Below are positions 13,727 to 25,764 of a stretch of 64,000 bases of DNA, one piece after another (position 1 is the stretch's first letter; every line of letters starts with the position of its first letter). Origin of the DNA: Pholis gunnellus (Eukaryota > Chordata > Actinopteri > Perciformes > Pholidae); assembly GCA_910591455.2 (NCBI GenBank), contig OU342817.1, positions 20,586,890-20,650,889 on the forward strand. The letters are read 5' to 3'. The notes beneath the pieces were generated by a model. The model was not told the origin of the DNA. It did no database searches and saw nothing but the letters and a program-made list of their open reading frames with translations. Made by a program: the position numbers and the translations under genes.

Positions 13727-15333
13727 GCAAAGAAAATCCTAGATTCCCAAAGAACAAAATATGTAAAGATATTTAACAGAACAAAAAAAAACTTCAGTGT
13801 TATTGTGGTTACCAAGAAATGTAGATTGACATGAACAAGAGAGCCTCAGATGTATCATCACCGAGAGCATGTCAAGTGTGAAAACACCACTGTCGAAACT
13901 CTTCAAAAAATCTCCGTGGCTACAAAGGCTCCGTTGTCTCCCACAAACACACACACACACTTGATTGAAAACATTCCAAGCCACATTCTTTCCTCATTGT
14001 GTTTCTGCTGGTGTGGTCTCAAACAAACCCCGACTGTGCTCCGATTGTTGCTTCATAATTAACATATTAAGTAAGGGTGACGCAAGGTAAATAATTACCT
14101 CCATGTACACTGGACTAAACACTGATTACAACAACACTGACTGATTCACTTATATAATGGCATTGGAGATGGAGTCACAGACTGCATTAAAACTACTATT
14201 TATATCATAAAGTGAGTGTGCTTTAAGTACAACCTTAAATATTGACACAAATTAATCTCCATAACACAAACCCAATTGATAAAGTACGTTTCAGTTGAAA
14301 CTCGCTTTCAACATGTAAACTGACCTCAAGCTCTCAGTATGAAAAAATACTTACATTGTCCTTTTCGATAGAGTCGGAATTCTACAGTACACTTCCGTCA
14401 ATGTCTCTGTGCTTTGACAGTGAGCATGTGTGGGTTATGTTATATTTGAGAACTTGACATTTACGTATTCCCAGCATCAGATGGAATGGAGAGAATACTG
14501 GTAACACTGACTCCTTCGGAGAAGCTCGATCATAGATGTTTTGTAGACTAAAAGCTATGTTTTTTTTAAAGTGTCTTTTAGAGTCACAACAGCTATCTCT
14601 GATTTTATTTTGCTCAGTCAGCTCCTCTGTCCCTGCCTCCACACACTTCTAACCACCTCCAGGCTTACATGTTTCCAAGGAACTTTCTAGACCTGCCATC
14701 TGTACACTAGACAGGTGGAGAACTTGCCCACAAGCGCTGTTTTCCTGACTCCCACATCCACCTGCTCATCTGTTGACATTCCCAAATCTCCCCCACCTGC
14801 TGACAGCCATGCCTCTCATTATCTCATGAGTCCTTCAGTGTGAACTAGTGCAGAGCCCGTTCTGGGCATGGGAGTTCAGAAAGCAAGCCCGTTGGGAGAT
14901 GATACAAACACAAACCTGACATGAATATTGAGAAATAAGAAGGAAATTGCTAAATGATAACATATACTTTGATACTATGATTATTGTTGATCATCAGAAT
15001 GTGTTTGCCTACTGTAGCTTCCAACATATCTTTTTAAATTAACTATCTGAGAGTTGTTTCAGTTAACTTTTTTATTTCTACCATCCTGCCCTGAACCTGT
15101 TCATCCACACTACATTAGCTCTGCGGGTGTACCAGGTAAGTTATTACCCTCCCAGGTGTCTCTGCTGTCGTCGTTGGCATTGCTCCAGCAGACTGTGGCA
15201 GGGTGACCGTGATCCGGCTGAGGCTCAGAAACAATGGGCAGCCTGTTACAGCATGCATCATCATGGTGACAGACTACACATATACCTTCTAAAGGTACCT
15301 ACAGTAGACTGTAGGTTTGACTCAAGTCTAATC
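13727..15333. other. No gene recognised
   Basis: Contains a short CA run at about 13947-13962. No coding similarity. Confidence 0.45.
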
Positions 15334-16440
15334 CAGTGGTGGGCCGTCAGGGCCCTTCTCTGCTGGCCTAAACAGAATCACAAAGTTATAGCTATTTTAT
15401 AATTAAATATTAGTGTATTATGTTTTTTGTAAGAACGGTATTTCTGGCTGACAGCGTCGGAGAAGCGTTGTATGGCTAAGAATGTGTTTTATTTGCGACT
15501 GAGCGTCTTGGTGTTTGGAGCTACGCTACGCTAACCTGAGGTGGCTAACCAAGGCAGCAACACAACACCAAAGCACCACAGGACACTTACAAGCTACGGT
15601 GCTTTTGCAAACTTTTACTGAGACCCGAGTTGATCTACAACTCAACGAACACGTTCACAGGAGGACCTCTGGCTGGAACTGAACCGCACCAATGTTCTGT
15701 ACAACCGCGTCATTAAACTCTTTGTAATCAAAGAAAGGAGGATGGACTTTGTCTTTAAGTGAACAGCAGCTTTGGTAAGTGAAGTGCTTTTGTGTTTTTA
15801 CATCTGCAGTAGCGTTACTACTGTGGTCATTTGTCTATGGTGTCGATTTTATGTTAATATTGTTCCCTCTGATGTGAATAATATTTGAATGGCTCATGCT
15901 CTTCAGTGTGTGGCGGAATACGTGTTTTAGCGCCACAGTGTTGCTGGATTGATTTGTCATGCTTTGTTGTCATATATGTGACTGGTTGTCATTGGGTTAA
16001 TTACATTGATTTTGACTATATGCATTGTCCTTTATTGACTATGCATATAGTCAACATCATACATGAGTATGGTCTGTACCTGCTCTTTAAATAAAAATGC
16101 CCTTACATAACTTTCCTTATGATTTGGTGTTATTTAAATAGAATTAAATTAAATTGAATCAGAGCACCAATGTCAATTAATCTGAATAGTCTATTTTTTG
16201 CTCTTTTCTTTTCAGCAGTAACCAATGGGCTTAGAGCGGAGAGCCACATAAAGAGCAGAGAAGTCACAGAGCATTGAGAGACGGACTAACACATTTTGCT
16301 TGATTGGTTGATCTCGGATGCATCTTCTTACTACTGATATGCAACATGTGCCCCCGTCCGTCCCTTCAGGCCCTTTAGCTGGTGTGTCACTTGCTTGCAC
16401 AGCTGTTGGTGCAAAATGAATAAGAAACATGGCTGATGAG
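15334..16440 (+). mobile_element. Possible DNA element beginning CAGTGGTGGGCCGTCAGG; extent unknown
   Basis: The first ~45 bp (CAGTGGTGGGCCGTCAGG, then CTTCTCTGCTGGCCTAAAC) match, inverted, the sequence ending at 49505. This indicates a shared element terminus. The opposite end is not certain; the region to 16440 holds no coding similarity. A small frame near 15660-15760 followed by GGTAAGTG looks exon-like, but nothing supports a gene. Confidence 0.4.
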
Positions 16441-17722
16441 ATCAGAATTATTCATCACATGCAATTAATGTTGAATTTTCTCTTTCTAAAAGCATATTCA
16501 ACTAGTTCATGTAGTTCTAGAAACACGCTGTGAATTATCTTAACTGGTTTGCAAACATTAAAAGCAACTATTGTATCCCAGCTCTCAGCAAATAACATAC
16601 TAATGATGACAGAAACAAGCACTTAAAAGCACCACTTCCCTTTGGAATAATATTTCTATTTTCCACTACACTTAGCAGGCATAACTTTATAGGTCACCAA
16701 ACCCCACTGCTTGGATTGTGTACTGCACTGCAGGCAAACAGGCTGCTTTCAGATGTTTTTCATGTTTTTTTTTATCACTAATTGCAATCAATTTGAAATG
16801 AATGAAAAGGAAAATACATTTCAATAGATCGATGTCAGGTAAAATGTGGAATGAAAGAGGAGCGAGAGTCTCTCTGATGACGAATAATTGAGGTTTTGAC
16901 AGCTGTGAGAGATGGGGGGTTAGGGTGGGGGACTTTAGTCCACAGGGATTGCCACAATCAACACAAAATGAACGTTCCTTGTAATGACTGTGACGACATA
17001 CAATGTAGGCTATTGTGTCTCTGAAGAAGTCTCTGTATGGGCTTGGTTCCCCTTCTGTATTTCTTACTAGCAAACCTCATATAAGAAGCTTGAGCAGCAC
17101 GGCTTTGATCCTCTGGCCTCTATTAGTAGTTCATGGGGCCTTTGCAGTCAGGACCCCATGACTTTACCAGACTGGGCAAGCTAGCTCTTTATTTTCATTT
17201 AGATCTTTCCTATATACATTTATTATATATATATATATAAATGTAATTGATCGAATTGCTAATTCTTTTTTATCGTATTTTACAATCTTTCAATTTTCCT
17301 TTGTAACTTTCTTTTGAAAAGTCCTATATAATAATAATAATAATGATAATAATAATACTACATACTGTACTATATGTGCCCATCTAACTGTTGCCACCTT
17401 GTGTGCGTACATGAAGAAAGATCTACTTGGATTAGGGTGTTCTCTATATTTTGATTCTGGAAGCGGCACATTGAAACGAAGCCTTTGAAAGGTGGAGGTG
17501 TGGGGAGGACAAAGGAGCAGGTGGGACAAAAAGAATAAGACGAGAAAAGAGTCCAAGAATAAAGGAGAAGAAAATGGATTTTAACTGAGAATAAGGTGTG
17601 TGAGAGAGAGAGAGATGAGCGTTTGAGTGTGTACAGAAATTGAAGGGTCTCATTATTTTGAAGGAGAGGAACTTCAAAGGAGACATTTCACACAATACAT
17701 TAGCCCGAGCTCAACTGGAGGT

Positions 17723-17723
<1 letters not shown>
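16441..17723. other. No gene recognised
   Basis: The 128-codon minus-strand frame (16687-17073) has no domain, signal or repeat that I recognise and is not called. AT and ATA runs occur at about 17224-17240 and 17328-17358. Confidence 0.4.

Positions 17724-17808
<85 letters not shown>
17724..17808. repeat. (CA)n microsatellite, about 42 units
   Basis: Uninterrupted CA run. Overlapping Thr-His and Val-Cys frames are artefacts. Confidence 0.95.
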
Positions 17809-17813
<5 letters not shown>

Positions 17814-18899
17814 ATGTCTTACCAATACAACCAAATCACATTCAAATGACTGATTGATTGAATATTTCAGAACCAAGGTTTTCCCTATAAAGGCTCTGAC
17901 ACATTTCATGTTTCATATGGGGACCCAACATTTCTGCATCTGACATGAATAGGTCATCTTTGATATTTTGAATAGACAATCACCTAGTAATGTTTGATTA
18001 AATGAAAACAACCCACAAGTGTATTAGCTGTGAATTTAACAGGCTCACACAACAGATATGTCCTCATTGTAGTGTACATTTCGCTGAACCAGCTCTGCTA
18101 TTAAGTATTAATATGTTTGCATTCAAGAAAGTAAGTCAGTTTATCAAAATAACACTTTCGTTTTGGAAATCTGCAGTGATCTTTTTTGGAAATTTTGCTC
18201 CTTGAGACCGGCCTGTCCTTAGAACTTGAGAGATTTGAAACTTTATTTGACATGTTACGAGTGGCAATGTACTGTGTTATCACTAGTGGCCCCGACTGGC
18301 TGGGGGCCGGTTTAGAGTAGTGAGTGAGTCAATCAATGGTGACATAATACAGGCAGGAAAGAATGTGGACAGACATAGAGATGCACATACTCACACACTC
18401 ATGCACACACACAACCGATCTCATTGTGAAGAAATTAGGGACCTTAACAGTTTGGGTCGGTGGAGCAGGGCCTTGCTATTGCATAAGCGGGACAGCTAAA
18501 TAAAACAGTCATCAATAAAGACAAATTATGACAATAAACAACCTGGGTGTTATTTTCATATATTTGTCCAGTATGACGATGGAGATTTGGGAAGTCGCAA
18601 GGCAAGAAGCTTTCTCCATTAAAAAATGTAATTCTGCTTCATCGAATTGGACAGGACAATATTCAATAAATCGCTGTTACGCACTGAGAAAAAGGTGTAT
18701 GTGCGTCACGTATTTACTCAATTCATTTATTTTTCACTGGTCATTTTCTTTTTTAATGTCAAATATTAACAGAGCACAAAAAGTAAGTAAATTTGTGTTT
18801 GGTAGATTATTTCTCTGTTGTAACAATGCTTCTTGGCAATAAATCTTATACCATTGGAAAGCCTGTTTATTTCCCATTTAAATGGAGCTCAAGCGCAAG
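17809..18899. other. No gene recognised
   Basis: AT-rich unique-looking sequence; no feature supported. Confidence 0.45.
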
Positions 18900-19345
18900 T
18901 TCAGTCAGGAAGACACTCACTCGTAATCTGTCTCTCCTCTCCTTGGAATTACTCTATCAGCTGATTGGGGGCGTGCACTTTTAAGTAACCAACCAGATAC
19001 GGCACAGTTTCCTTAAGCCAATCATATCTGTGCGGTCAACTTTAAAAGTGTTCTCTCTGCTGCTGTCAGTTGTCATTTCAGCTAAGCAGACGTGACCCTC
19101 CTCCACCCCAGTCACCTCCAGTCAGCATCACAATCATGCTCCTGATTCATCATCAGATTGGAGCAACTCTCTTCACCACCACCACCAGTGTCTGGACTCC
19201 AGGGGGGATTAGGCCTATTGGACCGCAGTATCCCTACCCTCGGTGATAGTACTTCATGATGGAGTCCAATCGCCAAAGACTTTGCACTTTTCATATTTGC
19301 TTGTGTAATAAATCATTGTTAAACTATAAAACAAGTCTCTCCTGA
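18900..19345 (+). mobile_element. LTR-like dispersed repeat, copy 1
   Basis: Shares ordered blocks with the inverted copy at 19992-20490: CTGCTGCTGT, a CCTCCACC...CACCTCC pyrimidine block, TTCATCATCAGATT, CACCACCACCA, and CCAAAGACTTTG-like and AATAAAT motifs. It ends in the identical string GTCTCTCCTGATTGAA. A poly(A) signal near the 3' edge and no coding frame fit a solo LTR or an LTR-derived repeat. I infer this from layout only; no internal retroviral or gypsy domains are present. Confidence 0.5.
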
Positions 19346-19762
19346 TTGAAATGGTGCCACATTTGTGGGATGAGCAGCAGAGCTGAGTATGTGGGTTGCG
19401 CCCATGAAAAATGTGCCAAACCTTCTCTGCCAATGCAAACAGAGCGGTTTATCAGAGACTACCTCCAGAATTTGGGAGTGGAGAGGATGGAACGGCCTGC
19501 CAGCAGTCCTGACCTCAACCCTATTAAACACTTGTGGGATCAGCTGTTCGTGTCAGAGTGACCAACACAACCACGTTTGCTGACTTGCAACAAATACTTT
19601 TTGAAGAATGGGATGCCATCCCATAGCAGTGTGTGACCGGGCTGGTGACCAGCATGAGGAGGAGGTGGCTGTGTATGGTTCTTCCACACTACTGAGGCTC
19701 CTGTTTATTAAATGGATACATTGTTAAATTGCCAATATGTCTTGTTTCTTCAGACTTCAATC
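19346..19762 (+). pseudogene. Tc1-type transposase 3' fragment
   Basis: The frame at 19430-19560 contains DYLQNLGVERME followed by SSPDLNPIKHLWDQL, the hallmark DLNPIEHLW region of Tc1/mariner DDE transposases. Two bases further, frame-shifted, come EEWDAIPQQCVTGLVTSMRRR-like residues, the usual Tc1 C-terminus. The downstream part (AAATTGCCAATATGTCTTG) is the typical Tc1 3' flank. The N-terminal paired-like DNA-binding domain and the first catalytic Asp are missing, so the copy is inactive. Its 3' end is interrupted by the Rex3 tail at 19763. Confidence 0.85.
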
Positions 19763-19845
19763 ATCCATCCATCAATCCATTTTCCTCCGCTTATCCGGGG
19801 TCGGGTCGTGGTGGCAGCAGGCCAAGCAGGCTGACCCAGACTTCC
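19763..19845 (-). mobile_element. Rex3 LINE 3' tail, 83-bp insertion
   Basis: Starts with the ATCC repeat and continues TTTTCCTCCGCTTATCCGGG as at 38900-38980 in the long Rex3 copy, so it is a very short 5'-truncated Rex3 on the minus strand. Flanks AGACTTCAATC (19752-19762) and AGACTTGTATC (19846-19856) look like an 11-bp target duplication with two changes. Confidence 0.85.
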
Positions 19846-19991
19846 AGACTTGTATCTTATCCACATATGAACAAAGAAGTATAAAGACCATAAGATGACA
19901 CACAGGTCACACGATAGGGGAGGTGGATGGGTCCAACATGCTGGGAGACTGCCGTTTTTTCCCCTTGTGAAACGTAACTTGAATAATTCAG

Positions 19992-20490
19992 TTCAATCAG
20001 GAGAGACAAGTCAGATGAAGAAAAGATCATATTTATTATTGACAGATGATATGTAATGATAAAGTCTTGACAGAGTCTTCGGCGCTTTGACTCTACAGGG
20101 AGATTTGTAATGGAGGGCGTCTGCCCTGAGCAGCAGAAGATAACCCCCCCGTGGAGCCCATGCTAGTGGTGGTGGTGGAGGATGATAGAGTTGATGAAGA
20201 TGATGAATCTGATGAAGGACTGTGAGGAGATGGGGAGGTGGAGGGTTGCGTAACAGCAGCATGAACGTACTGAAGGTAGAGAGACGATCATATTTAAAGA
20301 GACAGCAGCAAGATGACAGGCCAACGAAGGTGTTGTTGTGCTATTGGATAGAAGAGATCAGCTGATATCATGATTGACAGCCTTGAACAATGACAACAAG
20401 GAAATACTGATTGAGCATGCATGAGGAGTGATGGCAGATGTATGAGAAATAAACTACAGGCTTAGGCATGCAAGAGTAGAGTCTTCATTA
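19992..20490 (-). mobile_element. LTR-like dispersed repeat, copy 2 (inverted)
   Basis: On the minus strand it ends in GTCTCTCCTGATTGAA, as copy 1 does. Its 5' two-thirds (20180-20480) match 35930-36240 closely (for example ACGTACTGAAGGTAGAGAGAC and TGCATGAGGAGTGAT on the plus strand). An AATAAA-type signal is near the 3' edge. The 83-codon Leu/Pro-rich minus frame is not a gene. Confidence 0.55.
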
Positions 20491-21744
20491 AGGGCTCTTC
20501 CGTAGTTATTTTAGCCCAAATGACGATCTTTTTCCAAACCAAACCAGGTAGCTTTGGTAGAGTTGTTTCCTGTGGAGTTTATTTTGAAAAGACGGAACAG
20601 AAATTTTGTTTTGTAAATGAATAGATACATTGTTCTTTTGTCAGGAAGTAAGACAATCTGAATCCTGTTTATGTGTGCACATACTTAAATATATACTGAA
20701 TGGATGTACATGGACTGTATGATTTGTACAGTATATGCATTGTCTTTTATATGGGGGGGGGGGAATCACGATCAGTTCAGTTTTAGAAGTCATTTTAATT
20801 TGACATTTTCATCTTTATTAGTTTCATTGATTTGTTTGTTGGAGGGAGGATTGAGGCGTCTCCTAGAACTAGAGATTCTGCTGATTATATAGATACTACT
20901 GATATTATAGCTTCATGGTAAGAACCATCTTTGTGTTGTCATTTACGCATCTGTTTGTCAATAGATAAACATAGAGAGATTCAATTGTAAATGCAGATGT
21001 CCATTTCGTCCGGAGCAATTGTCTGAACAGTAATAGTGAAATGACACGCAACATGAAATATCATTTTCTAAGTAGGAACCATCGCAAAACAAATACAACT
21101 TTTTAGCACCTTTAAACTTGTTGTTGTTGATTTCCCTAAATAATATTGACGTTCCATTGAACAGCTGTTTATCTGTAATTTAGGGGATTCCTTTTGTTTT
21201 TTTTGATGACTTTGACAGGAAATGTGCTCCCCAAAAGTGTAGCCAGCAGGATTTTAAATATCCCTGCATATCTGATGTATCACACATTACAGATTTGCAT
21301 ATCTTGAATACAGTGCTGACATCGAGCCATCTCTCCTCTATTTCTATCGGTATAATGTCTATAAGTACGAATCTTTTCTTCCTAACAAAGGAGAGCTGGC
21401 ATGCAGATGTCTATTCTCCAACACACAATGGACCAGCGTTAATCAAGACTGCCTCTGTGAAATGTTCTCAAGGAATAGTGTGTTTTAGTCTGATAGTCTA
21501 ATGGCCTTAAACACTTAAGCACAATCAACATGGCTTTTAATGTCACTTTGAATTTATATCAGCATTCATTTATGTGCATTTTACTTTGCTTTCATAACTG
21601 AAACCACATGAGGTGTCTGTGAAAGACAGGAAGGATGAGACAAACACGGACTTACAGTTAGATGCTGTATAAAGGATTAGGTGATCCATGTTTGTTGCTA
21701 ATGAAAGTACAAAGTGAGCGTGATAAGGAAAGGTGCAGAGAGGC
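20491..21744. other. No gene recognised
   Basis: Holds a G10 run at about 20753-20762. No coding similarity. Confidence 0.45.
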
Positions 21745-22213
21745 ACAGACAGAAAGACAGACAGAGAGACGCAGACAGAGAGACGCAGACAGAGAGACGC
21801 AGACAGAGAGACACAGACAGAGAGACACAGACAGAGAGACACAGAGAGGCGCAGACAGAGAGACGCAGACAGAGAGACGCAGACAGAGAGACACAGACAG
21901 AGAGACACAGACAGAGAGACACAGACAGAGAGACACAGAGAGGCGCAGACAGAGAGACGCAGATAGAGAGACGCAGACAGAGAGACGCAGACAGAGAGAC
22001 GCAGATAGAGAGACGCAGACAGAGAGACACAGAGAGACGCAGACAGAGAGACGCATGAGAGATGCAGATAGAGAGACACAGACAGAGAGACACAGAGAGA
22101 CGCAGACAGAGAGACACAGAGAGACGCAGACAGAGAGACACAGACAGAGAAACGCAGACAGAGAGACGCAGACAGACAGACACAGACAGAGAGACACAGA
22201 CAGACAGAGATGC
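21745..22213. repeat. 14-bp minisatellite (GACAGAGAGACGCA type)
   Basis: About 470 bp of tandem units, mainly 14 bp (GACAGAGAGACGCA or the ACACA variant), with shorter 10-12-bp variants. A block beginning ACACAGAGAGGCGCAG recurs at about 21840 and 21936, hinting at a longer period. Because 14 is not a multiple of 3 and no unit contains a stop, several frames stay open on both strands, giving spurious 204-220-codon frames. Confidence 0.95.
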
Positions 22214-23151
22214 GGGTGCCGTTTGTCCGCATGTGTTTCCTGCACTTTTACTGAAGAACTGTACTGGCACATTTTTTAGTGAAGGGAAGGATTGATGATT
22301 CTCATAATGCATTTGGATTATACTGTATATAAGTTCTAAGGTTGGAATTGTTGGATGCATTATATTGTTAAGTGTCCCCTATCTCTTACAATCTTGCTTG
22401 GACTTTTCTTTTACGTATCTACTTTGCTGCAGCAATTTTCGGACCCATTTTCCCTCCAGGGATCATCGGACTTTCATCTTGGTAAATGTTGAAAGGACTG
22501 GCATAAATAGGAGACCCTGCTCAGAGACTAAAGGATCCAAAGGGGCAACACGTGTCTCTGTTAGGGTTCTGCCCATCAGAACGTGGAGGTTGGTGTCACA
22601 GAGATATAAAAAATGCCTCTTTGTTGTAGGACATGTAGCCAAATGATCTGTTTCAAAGGATGTACGTCTGCAGATGTATTTATTGCAGGTATGGCTGAAG
22701 TCAGTTTTGTCGCTTTGATGAGCAATGCAATCTGAAAATTCACGGCTATCAATTCCAAATTACAGATCATTATTCCCTTTGTTTGCTTTGATTCAAACAT
22801 TAGTTACCCGAGGACTCACCGCCAGGTGTCAAAGTTAAGCCATATTAAGGAAAAAAAAAATGCGTCACGATCTCTTTTTACCAATGGATTCTGACTTCAG
22901 ACTGTTCTGAGTGTAGTTTCTACTCACACCATAAAGTAACAATGAAATCCGGCCGACCTTTAATCTGTGTCTGCTTTGTCTCTGAATAATCCACGAATCC
23001 TGAAGAAATTCTTCAGACATGGAGAGGAGATCAAGTTTAGGGATTTGCAAGGTTTACACACAAAGTAATGACTCACGGGGTACAAGTATATATGTTTTGT
23101 ACAGACGCAACATTTGCAGTCATGAAATGTGGAATTGAACTGAACTCAACA
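22214..23151. other. No gene recognised
   Basis: No coding similarity or repeat structure recognised. Confidence 0.45.
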
Positions 23152-23285
23152 ACACTTTTGATGCTGGTTAAAGCAGCCGACACATTCATTGACAAAACCA
23201 TAATGACCTTATTTTATCGTGCTTTTATTGAATCGATTTTTATCTTTTTCTTTGGTTTCTTTAAAGAACAGAAACTCTCTGCATC
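23152..23285 (+). pseudogene. Short LINE reverse-transcriptase fragment
   Basis: The frame reads IDKTIMTLFYRAFIESIF, resembling the thumb/connection segment (VDxTIMxLFYRAFIESILTF) after the RT catalytic core of Rex1/CR1-group LINEs. Only about 40 codons are recognisable. There is no catalytic motif and no 3' tail. Confidence 0.55.
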
Positions 23286-23414
23286 AAATAGTGAAATGGC
23301 CTAGCAGGCTGATTGGTGAGTCACAGCTTAACCCAGAGTCCCTGTACACCAGACGACTCCCACCCTTTGCACAGGGAATTTCAGCTTCTTCCTTCTAGAT
23401 GGAGCTATACTAAG

Positions 23415-24283
23415 TGTACATCCCAATTCGCTTAATTGCGTCCCCGTTTCCCTCACTTGCGTCCATTCCTTGCGTCTTACTCCCTCCCACCAGGATACAT
23501 GGAGGAAACCATGCGAGGAGAGAGGAAACGAGGAAACATGTTTTAAGAGACATGAGACGTCCTTTCCTCAGTTGCGTCACGTGAAGCGACGTCTGTTTCT
23601 GATGACGGAGGATCAGCTGATCACAGCCGGATCAGCTGTCAGTCGGCTTTAACAGCTGGAGCGACTTTTGAGAAGTTTGTGTCTGTTCACATGATCACTG
23701 TACTTAATAATAGTAACTAATAATACTAATAACTAATAAAGACACAATTATCTTCACTGCCAGAGTAGAGGTGTTGTCTCTCTGTAGCTTGTTAACAAAC
23801 TGTTCTGTTTATAAGCGCAGGATCGATTTCTACCGGCGGAATGCGTTCGTCTTATTTATGACTTATTTGCTTCTGTACGTTTTGAAATTCAGATTGTGAC
23901 GTCAATATTAATTAACCCAGAATATGAGTATTGTTTCTCTTAAATGATATAACTCATCAAACCTGACACTCAGGAATGATCAGCCTCATGTGACTGAATG
24001 AAATGATGATAAATATATATATATATGTATACCCAATATATATAATATAAATATATAACGTGTTTTGTCTCTCCAGCTCTCTCTGACTTTAATTGTTTCA
24101 TAATAAAAGTTATTGAGGGAAATATCAGATCATGAAAACACAAATCATTCTAATAAATGAAGAAATTTGTTTGTGGTCCTTTTGTTGTTCAGTCTACAAT
24201 GAACATATATTTAAACCAGACGGTGAATCAGAAAACTAATCAAATATAAACAAGAGTTTAATCTGATCCGTCTTCACTGTTTA
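23415..24283 (+). mobile_element. TIR-element family copy A (3' end missing)
   Basis: Aligns almost base for base with 30942-31560 and 54431-55250, starting at TGTACATCCCAA and running through GATCAGCTGATCACAGC, TAATAATAGTAACTAATAA and CGGCGGAATGCGTT. It stops matching after TCTTCACTGTTTA, so the right terminal repeat seen in copy C is absent. A 60-codon frame (23470-23652) shares its last ~45 codons with copy B. That follows from nucleotide identity and is not evidence of a protein. Confidence 0.8.
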
Positions 24284-25448
24284 GCAGACCGAGACAACAT
24301 ACTGCTTGTGTTACCAGCGACCTGCTCCAGTGAGCTGTCGTGACAGGTCTTATCTGTGCTACATCTTGAAACCTAATATGAAAATGCAGTTCATGTACAT
24401 GTTGCCTCATTCTTTACTCGATGACACTGTGACCCGCTATCTCCCTGTAGCTCTGTTTTAGCTCCTTGTCACAGATTTGCAATTAAGGCAAACATTTGAC
24501 TTTGGCATATCCTTAAAGCTGCATCTATGAATTTCAATAGTTGGGTAAAACTTTCACATATGACAAAAGTTATAAATTGTCCTACACGTACGTGTACTCA
24601 CAATTGATTATCCACAATCCTCACACAATGTACTGCCCATAAAACATGATTCCTTGATCTGCAATTCCCAACAATTGAGAATGTGTTGTTGCTATCTGTG
24701 ATTTTAGAGCTCACGAGCCCCATTCACAATGCAATGCACAATTTAACCAATCTTTTCATTCAAATGAGAACTACATACAGCATTGAAGTAGGATTACTCT
24801 GAGGGCTGTCAAGTAGATGTCATTTTGTCACAAGGACTTGGTAATTGTAGATCTCTGAGAAGGAGAGGCTGGGAGCGGACTCTGACTCCTTCATGAATAT
24901 TCAATCAGCTGAGCGAGGATGTGTGTGCGTGTCTGTGTGCGAGTCAGGGGAAACAAATTGTATAAATATATGACGTCATTCTGCATAATTATAATATATT
25001 GAGCTTCAATGTTTTCCAACCACGGCGAACAATTTTTCTTTCAATTCTAAACATGCAGTGCTGTTTATCTATTACCGTCCACACCGCCGGCCTTTATTCT
25101 ACAGCAGCACCGGCCGTTCACTTCAAGGTTACAAGTTTCATTCATTGTCATTGTACAACAAAAGAGTTGTGCAATAAAATGCCGTTTGTGGTCCCATTTT
25201 GCTAAATACGTAAAAGGAAACACACTAGGGCGCCGCCCCCCCCTTGAGCCACAAAATGGAGAACTCTGTCAAGCTACGTATTAGACAAAGTGAACATCTT
25301 TTCGTCTGTAGTTGTCCTCAGTCTCATCTGCTTAACTTGGTCATGGAGTCATCAACATTTAATTGAGATGGTGAATTAACAGTGAACACCATTATTCCTA
25401 AATGCACTTTATGTTTACTTCTCCTGATCGTTACCTCCCTCCAGCTAG
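24284..25448. other. No gene recognised
   Basis: AT-rich; no coding similarity. Confidence 0.45.
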
Positions 25449-25469
25449 CCCCCCCCCCCCCCCCCCCCC
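25449..25469. repeat. Poly-C run of 21
   Basis: Homopolymer C, a likely assembly or sequencing weak point. Confidence 0.9.
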
Positions 25470-25479
25470 ACTGGCTTCA

Positions 25480-25710
25480 CTGATACACTTTATACTCTAA
25501 CAAATGTCTACACTGCACTGTTTGCACAAGCTTTATTTTATTATTGCTTTAGTAATGTTTTTATTCCTTTTGTGTATTTTTATCTTGTATATTGTTTGTT
25601 ATCATTGTTGTTGTTCGCTGCTGCTGGCGGAGGGCTACCAAACAGAATTTCATTGTATCAATGACAATAAAAACCTCTTTATCTTTTTCTTTATTGGTTT
25701 CCCCAACAAA
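25480..25710 (+). mobile_element. LINE 3' untranslated tail
   Basis: GAGGGCTACCAAACAGAATTTCATTGTATC followed by AATGACAATAAAAACCTC is the style of 3' terminus carried by CR1/Rex1-group fish LINEs just before their simple-repeat tail. No coding part remains. Confidence 0.55.
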
Positions 25711-25764
25711 CAAGGTCCATAGGGGCATCTCAATAAATGAACATGTTCTATGATATATATACAT

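Noticed and set aside
15660..15785. Possible host exon ending in GGTAAGTG
   Set aside because: Short frame with no similarity; lies next to a transposon terminus and no acceptor or neighbouring exon is apparent.
16687..17073. 128-codon minus-strand frame
   Set aside because: No recognisable domain, membrane segment or splice context.
21570..22360. Long open frames (up to 220 codons) on both strands
   Set aside because: They are produced by a stop-free 14-bp minisatellite; composition is pure repeat.
23470..23652. 60-codon frame whose last ~45 codons recur at 31035-31177
   Set aside because: Both lie in copies of the same TIR element; identity is explained by the repeat, and copy C changes the frame's start.
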